64,000 nt of DNA from Haemonchus contortus (taxonomy: Eukaryota; Nematoda; Chromadorea; Rhabditida; Trichostrongylidae): NCBI GenBank assembly GCA_000469685.2, contig LS997564.1, positions 26,036,459 through 26,100,458 of the forward strand, in the 5' to 3' direction. Numbering within the stretch: position 1 is the first letter of the stretch; each line of letters begins with the position of its first letter. The notes beneath the pieces were generated by a model. That model worked only from the letters and a program-made list of their open reading frames with translations. It did not search any database and was not told the origin of the DNA. Below are positions 24,293-36,896 of the stretch, piece after piece. Made by a program: the position numbers and the translations under genes.

Positions 24293-25261
24293 ATCTCGCT
24301 ACGCTTTAGCAGCTTCACAGTCCTCGCAGATCCATACCAACCTCTTGCCAGAAGCACGAATCTACGACATTGGAAGGCACAAAGTAACTATCATAATTCT
24401 ACAAGTTCGTGATCTAGTATCGCCTAAGATGATTATTATTTCAGAGTTGTTAAAGTAATGTTGCTTGTTGATGCTTTGTGCATATTCACTGTTGTTCATA
24501 TTTCCGAATGTTGTCATCAAACCTCTTCAATGCCTGAAAGACAACCGTTCTGAAAATCGGCGTGAATTTCAGCATCTTTTTTGGGTTCATAAAACCTTCT
24601 CCCTTTACTGAAGAGTACGGTGACATGTGGAGCACGCATGCAGCATGCATTGTAGGCGACTTCTTAACCGTATGACTCCGTCTTTAGAGAAGAACAGTTT
24701 CTGAAGCCACGGTTGTCTTGAAGGTTGTTGGAAATAGGACTTGGCGCGATACTGCTGTCGTGACGCTATTTAAAAAAACGAAATAAAAAGTTATACACTA
24801 TTACTCGTTGCAAAGTGGTGCCAGCGGTTTGAATGATTAGAATGACCTCCTTGAATTTTTTGGGCGTCAGATTTCAGTCTTTCTTCAAAGAAATACTCTA
24901 CCTACAGTACCTACAAACCAATACGATAAAGATGGGGTAAAAGCCGTGGCATAGGATGTTAGAAGTGAGAGCGTACTTTATCTTACACTTACGTCAGTTC
25001 TTGTGTTATCTAATGTTACATCTAAGTTTCAATTCTGGGCTTACCCTTTTCCTCTTCAAAATTTCGGAAATCTGATGCGCCAAAATCATTGGGCATCCTA
25101 ATGATAACTTAGTGAAACCCTATCATTCCAGTAATTTAGCCCTCACTTCTTTAATCTCTCAACTTTGAGCTGTGAAATCGGCAAAATATCTGCGGTTGAT
25201 ACTTAGTGAAGCCCACCAGCAAACAACCGATCATGTTTTGACTTGATGTTTTATTGCCTGC

Positions 25262-25420
25262 TGCTATTTCGCCGTTAAGCCATTAAAAAGGCGAGGACAA
25301 GCGGGGTCTTGGAAGTGCGAAGGATAGAGCACGATGCCCGGATAGCACAAGTACGAGTTCAAGTTCTGTCCGAGCCTGAAGTTTTGCCCATAACTCGCCA
25401 GTCTTGTGAAAAAACGGTCA
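25262..25420 (+). mobile_element. SINE-B copy, diverged
   Basis: GGGGTCTTGGAAGTGCGAAGGATAGAGCAC, then GAGTTCAAGTTC in the B box place, then AAGTTTTGCCCATAACTCGC and CTTGTG. It has the family architecture with substitutions in both Pol III boxes. Confidence 0.7.
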
Positions 25421-28400
25421 TTTGATTATTATAAAGCTTTTATGTATGAAGCTATGACACTACGATATATTTTTCACATTCCCCGTAATATCTGAATCTG
25501 AGCTGGTAGGAAGAAAGGGAGAGCACCCATGTTTTTTCTGTTAGTTGAATTCTGATGAGTCGTGGCGCAGGAAGACGCGCCATTAGCTAGACGTTACGAT
25601 GTTTCATAAAAGAAGACGATGTGATCAAGTAGGTTGACAAAAGTGAACAACGAGTGCAGGTATGAGGACCAATCAAAGTCTGGTACTGAGCAGGAAGGAG
25701 TTTGCTTTTTTTCCTTGCTGTAGATTACAATAACTGTACGTATTTTCTTCACTCCGATATCAACAGTCACAAAAAACCTGTCCGACCATCAATAATTTGG
25801 CAACTCGGCCAAATTTTTTAACGTGCAGATAAGAAGAGCTATGAATGTGGATCCTGATACGGTGTTATCATCAATCAGCAACATTAGCAAGTAACACTTA
25901 AAACTTCGCTGGTTAATCAGATTGCTCAGTCAAGACGTCTATTAGCCACTAGACAAAGTGAATGGAGAGAACAAATTTCTGTTGAATGGTTCTGCTAAGG
26001 TCAAAGGAGAAGACATTTTGCGGTCATAAATAAGTCATTTTCTCTTGAAAAAGGAATGGAGGGTGAGCTGTGTATTCCAAATTCGCGAAAGGAAGGAGGT
26101 ACATGAACGATTTGGATAGAAACATCAATGTGGTGGTGTAGCAAGGCATACGGTAAGGTCGTAGCCGCGGAGTGCTTCTCTACCTGAGCTCTCACAAAAT
26201 TAGTCTTTTTCTAAGCCTCGATAAGAAAAAACGCAGAGCAGTAGTAATGGTAATTGATTCGTGGCTTCCTATGCAGAATCCTCTGTCGAGTTTCTTCCGC
26301 AACGTCTACTGCTTGTCCTGCACATGGTAGCGAAAAAGGGTTCTCAAAAGTTCCTTGAGCTCCCCAGGCTAGGACGTTGTACACACAGCCTATTATAATC
26401 AGCTACTACAAACGCGTCGCGCAGCTGCTGCATTTCAAGCAGAGCAAGCCCTTGTCATCATAACATCTTACCACCAGAGAAATAAATTTCATGAAGGATA
26501 GATATATGACATACTAGGAATTCTCGGATTCTCACTTTCTTCGCTAATGACACACTGATCTAACCAAGACTTTCGCCCCCAAATCCAACGGCAGAATATA
26601 TTGAGCTGTCTTTGGTAGATTTTGTATATCACTTTATGTGCTCATTGCTCCCCAACACAGGTGAACACAAACATTTTATATTAAGGACCTCAAAGACAAA
26701 TAGTAAATGCAAGTTTAGCTACAATGACATTGAGTTGAGAGAACCAAACAAAGCAATTATTCGATCCACTATTGCACAGCGAGCATGTTGCCACTATTTT
26801 GAAGGCGGCTGCTTCGAAGGTTGCTTCTGTGGAGGAGCAGGATCGCTTACTTCCTCTTTATTGATGAATTCCTCTTCTTCTTCATCTTTCTTCTATAACT
26901 CAATAATAGTCAGGATTTAACGGCGTTCCTGTTGATCGTGCGAAAATTGCAAATAATCTCACAGCAGGTGCTTTCGGCCTTTCATTTGGGCACTTCTCGA
27001 ATGGGTCCTGAAACTATTTTTCTGAACGAAGTTTGCAAATTTATATGAGTATGCCTTATTGAGCCGGTTGGTGGCGAGCGTGCATGACGCAACCTCAGTG
27101 CGGGATAAGGGCGAATTGCAGCACGAAAGTCACCAGATTCATTCAAGGGATAGATTCCCTGTTTCTGCTGCGCTGAGTCGATTTATACCGTACAGCTTCT
27201 CGCAATCGTGCCCATGCATGATGGATGGAGGGTGCGATTCTGCCCTGCATGTTGGATTAGGCGAAATATTGCATTCGGAAAACTGGGAAGTACTTGAGAG
27301 CGGGTTCTGTGCCAGCTACAACAAATGATCCCCTTGTCACTATGGAACAGCAGTACCAACTAGCTGGAGTAACTAACCTCCGCGTCGCTATTACTGGGTA
27401 CATATATGCCTAAAACAGTAATATGAGTGGGCCTTGTTTCTCTGAGTCTGGAGGAGCTCCGAATACAGCAGCGTTGGGTAGAACGCTCGGATGAGGCTGC
27501 TAAATTTTCAGACCCGAAGCAGGTTGCTCGAAAGAAAAGGAATATGGTGGCAATTTCCTACTTTCAATGCACGAACGCTTGCATCGGAAGCGTGTATAGA
27601 TCTGGTGGTTTAAGCTAGGAAGATCAATTACGAGTCATCAGATTGACCGAAACGAGGTTTTCTGAACTGGAGTTTTCTGAACGTCCGCTGCATGCTGTTT
27701 TCTAAACCTAAGAAGAATTGGAACATGCGACAGCAGGGGCGTCGGCGGTATATTTAGGTGTTAACCCGAACTTGGCCATGAACACCGATTCTTACGAAAG
27801 GTGGAGCTTGAACGTCTTAGTTCTTCATGTGCTAAATTGAAGCTGGGTGAAGATTAGCTGAGAGCATTGCATATAGATCTCCCGATAAAAGTCCTTTTTT
27901 CTCTAACTGATATCGTCGTCGGAATTCTAGTGTCGATGATTTCAACGCCAATATTGCATCACAAGAACGGATGAAAACGACATCCAACGGAAATGAATGG
28001 AGAGGGTGAAGAGCTCTCCGAGTTTATCATTCCGATCAGCACCCATAAATCACTAGTACTCAGCGATCCATGGATTGAGCTTAATCAAGTTCGGCAGACT
28101 ATGCGTTAATTGAGGTCAATGATCTAGTGCTACTTTCCGCTGCCTAAAAGCAAGAGCAGGCTCATATAACGTTTATTTAGCATACGAAAATGCCAGCGCC
28201 CCTTCAGTGCCCGCAGGAATAACCATCACCCTTTCAGCGGGCAAGCCGCTAGTTTCGGACTTCTGCGGACCGGAGAGCGTCCGTTCCGCGCGTCCGTCGA
28301 GTTTAGGTCTTTGACATTTAGAGGTGCTGTAGTGTCAGTATAGTGAATGATTTGCACCTGTCCGTGTTATCTTCTTCTTGAGTTGACTGCCATGGACCAA

Positions 28401-28739
28401 GTGCAAATCGTATGCTCCACTGACAACTGCGCTGTCCGAAAAGAATCGTAGGATCGAATGAGGTCAGATGAATATGTTGGGAGCGGCTCTATAGGGGGCT
28501 GTGGTCTTACTTCCGCTGGTAGACATTGGGACTTCCTGTGTTGATTTTCGTATGACATCTACTATTTATCCTGAGCAATAATCAAGTCGGTTGATGTCGT
28601 CGTTTGCTTTTAGACGAGCGCTTCTAACAAACACTGACTCGCTCCTGCTCATCAAGGATGTGCGATATTTGCAAAGGGTCCTGCTCTGAGAGTGGCTCCT
28701 GCGTAAAACGTAGAGCCACGTTAAGGGTGACGGTTTGGA

Positions 28740-28880
28740 GAGTAGAGGTCCTCCTTTTTATTATATTTCCTGACAGCTTGAGGAGGATTGCTCTGACGGG
28801 AGGCTGGAACACCGTCGGTGTTTGAGGATAGTGGACGTTTGCTTTGAAAAAATTCGTCGAAGCAGGTCTCTTCTCACAAT
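28740..28880. repeat. Dispersed repeat shared with 38130-38280
   Basis: CTTGAGGAGGATTGCTCTGACGGGAGG here resembles CTTTGAGGAGGATTGCCTTGGATGGAGG at 38154. Both are followed by a GTGGACGTT block and a CTCTT block. Function unknown. Confidence 0.4.
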
Positions 28881-30074
28881 CAGAGGAAGCAGTCGTGCCG
28901 TTTATGGCAGGTGACAGGAGGGGGTCACTGCTGCTGCCAGTCAGTCGCCATATCTCATTCCAAGCGTGAGTGTTGAAGCGATAAGTTTCGTAATGATGAA
29001 GCAGAAGGTTCCGGTAGTCCTATCGATGGCACATAGTTCGGTCAACGATTACTTACTTTGAAAGACCACGTCAAATACCGAACCCCCTTTTTTCTTGCTA
29101 TCGAATCTACAGTGATCCTTGTGCTCCTTCAAGTTCACCTCTCAACCTCGCGAACAACATGCTTGCAAAGTTGGGAGGCGAAATTTTCTCAAAATTTTCC
29201 GGACACCCTAATATTTTCATCATGGTAATCTCGTGGAACCTCATATCTCACTACTTTTAAGTACCCTATGAGTAGCGTACTCTACGGATTCCCTCGCTTC
29301 AATCGCCAGCCGTGCACTCTCTCGCGTCAAATTTTTTTTGTATCCCAGGAAGTTTATCTCAAAACCGTCGTGAACTGTGTCTTGAAGTATTCACCACTTC
29401 AACAGATGCATCCATAGTGTGATAGAGAGCTTTGGAATTCCAGACATCACACACATACCGTCAACGTCAAAAATGAACATGAAGAAATAAGGTGCTATGT
29501 GAACGTACCAACAATTCCAGTCGGTCTGTAGATTTGTTAGGAGCTGGAGGTTGCGACATCCTGATTATGTACTGCTGCTAAACGGAGTCATATTTGCGGA
29601 CGCAATAGGGAGCTCTCCTCGAGAGAAACTTGAATTTTCCCCTTTTCCTTATGCGGACCTTTGAATTGATAATCTAATCGAATTTTCCCCATGAGCCAGA
29701 TAGCTGTGTAGGAATGTGTCAAAGCCCAAGCCCATAAAATTATGAAAATATTTTTTTCCCTTACTTCCCCTTTTCCAAGTACCCTATCTTTCACCAGAAC
29801 ATCGCGTCATTTAATGGCTACCATCACCAAGTGCCTGAAAGAAGCAGTTCATGTCTCGTTTCCATCCCCCGACCATTATCATTTAGAAAGCAATATTTTT
29901 GTTTTGGCCTCAATTCTGCTCAAATTAGGTGAGACACTCGAGGGCAAGGTCTTCCTCGCAGTCCCTACTCTCATGGCAGAAGCCAGATTTATCAGATTTA
30001 TAATTCTGCCATACCACTTTTTATTTTGCTGAATAACATAGCGTTGCATCCATTGCACTCAAAAGGTTAGCTAT

Positions 30075-30200
30075 TTGTGGACAAAACAGTCTTCAGTCTC
30101 GAACGGGACTCGAACCCGCATTGGTCCCTTCCGGGCACCGTGCTCTATCCCTTACACTACCGAGACCCTGGTTGCCCTCGCCTTCTAAATGACTTATATG
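30075..30200 (-). mobile_element. SINE-B copy with intact tRNA-like head
   Basis: Minus-strand tRNA-like block 30096-30166: GTCTCGG...GAGAC acceptor pairing, A box TAGTGTAAGGG, B box GGTTCGAGTCCC. The plus strand shows the tail GACAAAACAGTCTTCAGTCT before it. Anticodon-arm pairing is poor, so it is read as a SINE, not a tRNA gene. Confidence 0.75.
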
Positions 30201-30318
30201 CCGTAACTTATCAGCACTCACACGTACAACATGTTGAGCAGGTCGGCCTTTATCAGTACAGAATAGTTAAGCTGTAAGGTTCACTTGATACAACTTGTTT
30301 TGAGTGGGGGACGGTCCG

Positions 30319-30552
30319 TTCGTGCGACTCGAACTGCTCGCGGTAAATTGCCTGGAGAAATTCGCGGCGATTCGAACGACTTTGGTACCTAGTGTTTGGG
30401 CGCAAACTTGAAGTGCAGTAGTTCAGCAGGGTTAGCAGTTTCTATTGATCTAATCTACTTCAAATTTGGGCCCCAGTAATAGACCCCAGAGTCGTTTGAA
30501 TCGCCACGAATTTCGCAGGGCGATTTGAAGTGCGCAGCTCGAATCGCACGAA
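30319..30552. mobile_element. Inverted-repeat MITE
   Basis: Left arm TTCGTGCGACTCGAACTGC..., with AATTCGCGGCGATTCGAACG further in. Right arm carries the imperfect complements (TTTGAATCGCCACGAATTTC, CAGCTCGAATCGCACGAA). Arms of about 70 bp around a central 80 bp. Target duplication not clear. Confidence 0.6.
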
Positions 30553-30571
30553 TTGACATGCACTCGTTTGA

Positions 30572-30660
30572 ATTTAATGTTTTGTTAACTGCTGTTATTT
30601 CGCCGCAGTGCGTTTTCCGAAAGTCTCACAAGGTTGCGAATTGTGGGCAAAACTTCTTCT
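30572..30660 (-). mobile_element. SINE-B tail fragment
   Basis: TTTTGTTAACTGCTGTTATTTCG, CGCAGTGCGTTTTCCGAAAG, TCTCACAAGGTTGCGAATTG, GGGCAAAACTTC: the 3' part of the family without the tRNA-like head. A weaker fragment occurs near 150-235, and another at 23610-23740. Confidence 0.6.
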
Positions 30661-30869
30661 AGATGGCTTATATGCCATAGCTTGTGGGCTCCAACTAGTA
30701 CTGTGGATATTCATAATGTGCCGATGCTTATCCCTTTTGAGCCTCGATCTGTCCCTAATCATCTTAAAATAATGACCCATTGGAGGTTCTACTAGTAGGC
30801 ATGCAATTAAATGGTACTCACGAATGTTGTCGAGTTATAATGACCATAATCAAATGTCTCTATAGATGT

Positions 30870-30924
30870 AGCTCCTTTCCCCGTACGGATACATCATCAG
30901 ATGTATCCGTAGGGGAAAGGAGCT
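30870..30924. repeat. Near-perfect 24-bp hairpin
   Basis: Left arm AGCTCCTTTCC... at 30870-30894, right arm ATGTATCCGT... at 30901-30924. They are complementary except for one extra base, with a 6-nt loop CATCAG. It lies at the start of an unassigned repeat-like stretch ending in a CACACA-rich tail near 31280-31310. Confidence 0.85.
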
Positions 30925-31442
30925 GTATCCTCTTCTATCGCCGGGGTTTCCATGCTGTCTCCTCTACTCCCACTGATTTTGCTCTCCAAGTCCACGTGAT
31001 TAGAAGTTACGGCTTTTCGCTCGAACAGTTATTCCGCGAAAACCCTGCCCCCTACGAGCGAGTCCGGCCCTACTACCCACCAAAAATGTTATCACACTGC
31101 CGCCTGTCTTCCTACCAAGTTTGAACGCATTACGGCCAAACTAAAAATTTCGCGCAAACCCTCCTCCTATTAGCGGGGTACGGTCTTCCCACCCAACATG
31201 AGTGCTCCATCCTGTCACCTATACCCCAACCAAATCAAAACGTTCTAGGTCCACGGGAACAGGAGCTATGAGTTTCAGGTCGGACACATACACGACACAC
31301 ACAAACACACAGATTAGCGCGTTATACATATATACTTAGTAGGATAGATTACCAGCACTCACACGTACAACGTGTTGAGCCGGTCGGCCAATGTGAGTGC
31401 TGATAAGCTATGGCATATATGCCATTCATCAGGCGAGGTCAA

Positions 31443-31590
31443 GCGGGGTCTCGGTAGTGTAACGGATAGAGCACGATGCCCTGAAAACACAAGTACGGCT
31501 TCGAATCCCTACCGAGACTGGAGTTTTGTCCATAAATCGCCTACCTTGTGAGACCTTCGGAACGAGTACTGCGGCGGAATCAAAATAAGT
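31443..31590 (+). mobile_element. SINE-B copy (second tRNA-derived family)
   Basis: tRNA-like head 31448-31518: GTCTCGGTAGTGTAACGGAT ... CCGAGAC, with A box TAGTGTAACGG and B box-like GGCTTCGAATCCC. Then the family tail GTTTTGTCCATAAATCGCC, ACCTTGTGAGACCTTCGGAA and GTACTGCGGCG. Preceded by a short shared leader (GCCATTCATCAGGCGAGG). Confidence 0.8.
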
Positions 31591-31723
31591 TCGATCGCAG
31601 TCATTTCTAGACGCACTGCTATATAACCCTATGCATTCCGCCTATCAAAGACAAAGCTATATCTTAAATAACAAGGATTAGGATTGAATTGGTGAGCGGA
31701 TCTTGTTTTCTAAGGCTCTAGGT

Positions 31724-31756
31724 ATTAGGTATAATATGGTATTAGGTATAATATCA
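31724..31756. repeat. Short tandem duplication
   Basis: GTATTAGGTATAATAT occurs twice in direct succession. AT-rich; no further meaning seen. Confidence 0.8.
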
Positions 31757-33799
31757 TGATGCCGTTCCTTTTCACCTATGCACATGCAGAAGCCCTTCTA
31801 ATTGTTTCACTCTTTATATGAAAAATTTATGTGAAACGGGAAACACGAGCACAAAATTGTCTCACTGTTAAATAAAGAGTTACTCGAAAGAAAAACAGAA
31901 GAATCAAGAAGTGCAATACTGCCCGCAACACCCACTTAAAAGGGGACTGCAAAAAGCCCAGGTGTGGTCAGAAATCTGAGAAAGCTATTAGGTAAACTGT
32001 GCTTGACATACCGATATCACGAGGCAGCGTTGGACTTGTTCAAGAATGAACACTACTTTAGCTTCCTTGCTGATACGGTACAAATGTTTTGCTGGTTGAT
32101 AACTCAATAGTTTTGTTGATATATGAGCCGCTAGCTATCAGCTATTGACCGGTCTATTCTGTTAGTGTCTAATGATGTGACTGATTTGGATTTGGCAGTT
32201 AGTCGATTCCACGAGCAGGAAAGTTTCGATTCTTGCAGACAATCCATGCTTCGACTTCGGCGACGAAGTAGTCCGATTTGTCGCAAGTTTTGTTCAACGA
32301 ACGAGTGACGTGATAGTTCGTTTTGCCGGTAAATGCCGCGGATGTATGAGCAGAACTCAACTTATTGTCGATCTATTCGACGGCAAGAAGCTCAACATGA
32401 GGGCGAGCGTTACCATTATGGAAGACGTTTCGGTCGCAACGTGATGACAGACGGTCAAGTTGAGCCCCTTCCGTCCCACCACGCACACCAAATGGCCTTC
32501 TTACATACATTTCAGTAATCCTTTAAAGCAACATCCGGAGACACGTAAGTCCTAGTTAAATAATTTTGAAGAGTAGTCGTGATTGTCAACCGTAACGAGT
32601 TTCTTCAAGAAAAACGTTCGCTCACTGCGTTACACCAAATCAGTGAAAATGCATACTGTTCTGCTTTGTTGCTGTCGCAAAGTTGGTGTGGTACCCATCC
32701 GGCCGTATTTCACCTCCTTCCGAGCTTTTCGAGACGCACAACCGTCGACTGGTTGACATAGAATTATCGGCTAGCATTCGCCTTGTCTGGCTCTTCTTCA
32801 CACCACCGCCAGAAGGGTCGTTGAAACCCAATGGCTTCATCAGCAAGGATTGTGTTGCTCGTCCTGAACCCATTTAACCATCTTGCCGTGACCTCGGCTA
32901 GAGCTTCGAAGAGAAGTTTGCATCGGCGGTGGAGCCCCGCCAACTCGCGGCTGTGGGATTCCTTGTGACCACCGCACCTGAGGGTTGATGGGAGTGCGTC
33001 TGCGAATGCTCGTGGCGTTTTGCCTCTATCCTGCTGCGCAGGTACCGGTAGGACCTTCCAACCCTCCAACCGAGCCAACGGTTGATGGTAGAGAAGGAAG
33101 AGACGAATGTCCGAGAAGAACGATCAATTGGCGGACGTCTGGATGAAACGACTACGATGAGAGCCGGATGACTTGCCAAGAGGAGAGACGAGAAAGACGG
33201 TGGAATACGAAATGTACCGATATAGATATGACACTGTTATATTATACTCTTCATATTCTCCAAATAACACAAATGGATAAATAAGTAAATGTTCTTCAGT
33301 GTAAGTGGCAAAGTCATAAATATAGTGCAAAACCGAATATGTATAAAGGGGTGATGTTAGCATATGGAAGCGTGGTAGTGTGGTTAAGATATGTGATGCA
33401 ATAGTAATGACAACTGAGGTTGATTATGTAGAGCACTAGTGAGATGAACTATGGTTAAGGAAGTGAAATACTACTAATCTATACTGAACAACTACTGAGA
33501 TCCTATGGCGAACTGCGGGTAAAGATCTAATAAAGAGTACCTGAGATGGTCCTGTCGTGTGTCATTGTTAGTTGGTCAGTGTGATAATATCGGTAGCTCT
33601 CAGTGCTCCGCGAGTGGCTCCATGTAGCGGAGACGATTAGTGCACAGCCGATCGATGAGTTGACATATGATGAACTGGCGTGCTTTTGGCGCCAAAGGGC
33701 TTGCACTCTGCCTTTTAGAGGCTTCTGGCTGATTCCAATATTAGCGCACGCGGTATCATTACACTGTGTGATTGGAGCATCTTTGCTCGAGGCGTGAAA

Positions 33800-34075
33800 G
33801 TCACGACACATCTTTTACGTTGGTTTTAGCTGACTGTTCCATCGCCGAAAAGATCGTTAAGATCGCGGAATAGCTCTGACGCCCTCCAATCTTTCTCGAA
33901 GTGGTAGAGCATATTGTGGCGAATATGAAGATGAGTGCGTAAATCATCTCCTAGCAGAGGAGAGAAGATTATTCTCACGAAAGTTCCATCACAAAAATTC
34001 AAATTGTGGCAAAAAAGAAAAGCGCAAAAAGTCAGCGATAATTATGCATCAACCCAATAATATCTCACCTTCACA
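33800..34075. repeat. Dispersed repeat, copy 2 of 2
   Basis: Counterpart of 10430-10730 in the same orientation (CTGTTCCATCGCCG, TTTCTCGAAGTGGTAGAGCA, GATAATTATGCATCAACCCA). Confidence 0.55.
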
Positions 34076-36422
34076 ATGCGCTATGCACACACGGCAGCTG
34101 TGGTATTCCACAAATTGCGCCTATTAGCTGTAAAGAAGATTAATCTAATCGAATTTTTGTAACTCTTTGTATATCGAAAAGAGTCATGCACCAAGTAATT
34201 ACAGACGCTCTGGAGTACCAGCGCATCCACTGCACATCCATGAAGCTCACTCGCGTCAAGCTTGTGAGTCACTCGAGAAAGGGGCAACTAGGCAATAAAA
34301 TGTTATCATGATTCTCGGTGGCTCTGAGCTTAACCACTTTGAATACTCTGAGTCTCCTGAGATCCTCCTCCCTCAGAATTCTTCAGCTTTTAACACTTGA
34401 TTTGAAAAAATTTATCAACCATTACAATTTCTTAACGACCCTCTCCATTTACAGCGCGCTAAAATTTTTGCTCACCTAAAGTATTCCAATAAATAATTCA
34501 GTTGATGTAGGTCAAACGGCTGACTATTCACGGTGAAAGGTGAAAGTAGCGGTCCAAAAAATTGCATGAAAAATTCCAGAAAAAAAGAGAAAACGAAAAC
34601 GAAGGCAGAAAGTAATTGGCGTTCCAACAGCAGCGGATTGGACGGAATCGTGAATAGACAAGTTGGAATTCACGGAGTCACGAACACATCGGCGACAAAG
34701 GCTAGACAACAATCGAACGCTAGAAGAAATTCTCAATCAAGCAATAATGAGTTTGAAGATGTGGACCTCATGGCTCCGCACCTGTGAAGCTTTCTTGCGT
34801 AACACCATTCAACCCATCATGCTTAACCAATCTGAACCATATGAGCGTTAGACGCCACCTACTCCACTCACTAGAACATCTTGAATTTACTGAACTGATC
34901 ATAAGGTGCATCGTCGTTATAATGTAAATAAACCTTAGTCTCAAGGGAATCAAAGCGGAATGTAGAAAGAGGAGGAACGAAAGAAACGATTAACGCAGGT
35001 CACAGAAGGAAACCTTCCTGAAATATAAAAAAGGAGATTTTGAAAGACTCACCACCCTCGCAGATGTGGAAAAATTCGCTGCTACCGGTGTGAAGGCGCT
35101 AGTGGACGCTAATCAAAGTTTTTGCAAAAATAGTACAGATACAGACACAAGTGTATATCATGAATACAGAGCCACAGTAAATAGCAATAGATTGTACAGT
35201 CCAGTTGTCGAGTACAGTCATGGAGTTCGTTTGTCGAGAGGTTGTACAACCCAGTACTCGAGGATGATTACGGAGTTCGTTTGTGGAGTAGCACCCATGG
35301 GCGGCAGACGCTCTGAGCCGGAGTCATTGAAGCAAGCGCTCGTTCTTCGTCCTGCTGTCCGTCCGAGTACTCTTTCCCTACGCCGGTGGTCTGTAATCAG
35401 AGCTTCCAACTAGGAATTTTTTCGGTCGCTGCCTACTCCCCCATCGATTTCGCTTGGACCCTTACCATATCTTCCTGGACTGTTACCTGGGGATTGAGCC
35501 AGGAGAGCAATGCCTCTATTAAGGAGAACCTTCAGGCAACTCGGCTCGTAACCTGGTTTACAACCGCACATGTGCGACATCTAGACGCGTGGTTTGTTTC
35601 CTTATAGGGAGGACGATTGCGCTGTCACTGATATGGTCCCGGATGATTCGTTAGAACTGCAGAGATTATGAATTATATTTGTTAATGGGCAAGTTGTCAG
35701 CGTGTGAAATGAAGAAGGAAAATAGCATGACTATTAAAGAATGAAAGCTAAGAACAAACAACGACATTCTATAAATAAACAACTAAGTCGAATCAATCTG
35801 ATGATGAGTTTCTTGATTACGACGCGAAAGTGAATTAAAGCTCGATTGATCCCTATCAGTGAAAAGTGCTGCTCAATTTGTGAACATGGAACACAAACAG
35901 GTGCGAAGAAGACCCCGGAGGCGTGTTGGCTCTGATCCACGGATTCTGGGATCTAGGAGAGGACCGTGTATTTATTTGTTTAGGATTGCGTTGTGTTCAA
36001 GTGTTTTTGACGTTTTCTGTGTTTGATTTCAAGGGTCTTGAAGGGTGGTGGTCTTAAGTCGACTTCATCCGTTCACACACAAGGCAGATTCACAGAAGTT
36101 TTATTCATCAAAGTTATTCGTCGAACTCATATTAAGTTGGATAAATAAAGTAAATATAAACCAGACATTTGATTCTTTTCAATGTTAACCACGACTAGAG
36201 TGGAAGCACAAATGAATGATGCAAACGTGGTATTTGTACGAGACATCAGTCGTGTGAAGTTGTGCAGTGAGCTTGCAATAATGGGCAAAAAATACGGAAA
36301 ATTGCCTTAAATGTCGTCTTGGGTCGGGACTGCACACGTTCTTGTTGTTATTGATGTTTCTTTTTGTGTTCTTGTTGTAAGTTCTTTACTCTGACTCTCC
36401 TCTCTTCTTGCTATTTGAATTT

Positions 36423-36896
36423 TCAACATATGTGATCCGGATTGAACGGCGTAGCCCCTGCAAAACTGCTTAAACTCCTCCAGTTTTGGGACGTTATACC
36501 ATAGGGACAACCCAACCTCACAGGAGCGAGATTAGTGAACCACGAGGTGTTATTTGGCCCTTTGTTGTTTTTCGTCTGGACACGCCACATATTGGTTAGG
36601 CGCACCGCAGAATTTTTTAGAAAATAATCTGCTGCTTCTAAATTGCGCCTTCGAAAAGGTTCGGTTACAGAGTTGAGAGCAACTATGTTTTGCTTTATTC
36701 TCGAAGTCTTCGGTAGCAATCTGCAACTGCGGGAGTTTGCGTCACCTAACTCCCAAACTGCCTGAGGAGTTTTCGATGTATATGTGATAGAATTTTGAAA
36801 AAGTAGCATACGTGACATAACAAGGGGGACCCTAAAATATGCTGCTGGTAAGTAATTATAGACTTCTAACGCGGGTGAAGCTAAATGTGATCTCAC
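36423..36896 (-). CDS. Orphan 157-codon frame
   Basis: Minus-strand open frame in a gene-poor stretch. Mixed composition, no motif recognised. Neighbouring sequence is AT-rich with no clear exon signals. Probably chance or a remnant of an unclassified repeat. Confidence 0.2.
   Translation of the reverse strand: MRSHLASPALEVYNYLPAAYFRVPLVMSRMLLFQNSITYTSKTPQAVWELGDANSRSCRLLPKTSRIKQNIVALNSVTEPFRRRNLEAADYFLKNSAVRLTNMWRVQTKNNKGPNNTSWFTNLAPVRLGCPYGITSQNWRSLSSFAGATPFNPDHIC

Larger units (their letters stand above)
24293..30074. other. No gene recognised downstream of the chemoreceptor
   Basis: The first AATAAA after the receptor stop is at 24782-24787, so its 3' UTR may be about 490 bp. Beyond it there are only a SINE-B copy (25.3 kb), a dispersed repeat (28.7 kb) and a TTAA-type MITE right end near 29360 (GTCGTGAACTGTGTCTTGAA). 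Confidence 0.4.

Noticed and set aside
30096..30166. tRNA gene on the minus strand
   Set aside because: A and B boxes and the acceptor pairing are good, but the anticodon arm does not fold properly and the same head plus tail recurs at other sites, so it is a SINE.
31890..31985. Remnant of a second retroelement Gag knuckle
   Set aside because: The CN...H...C...C pattern is too short, has no flanking Gag or protease sequence, and could be chance.
34533..34787. 84-codon Lys/Ser/Asn-rich frame as a gene
   Set aside because: Low-complexity composition, competing frames on both strands, and no splice context.
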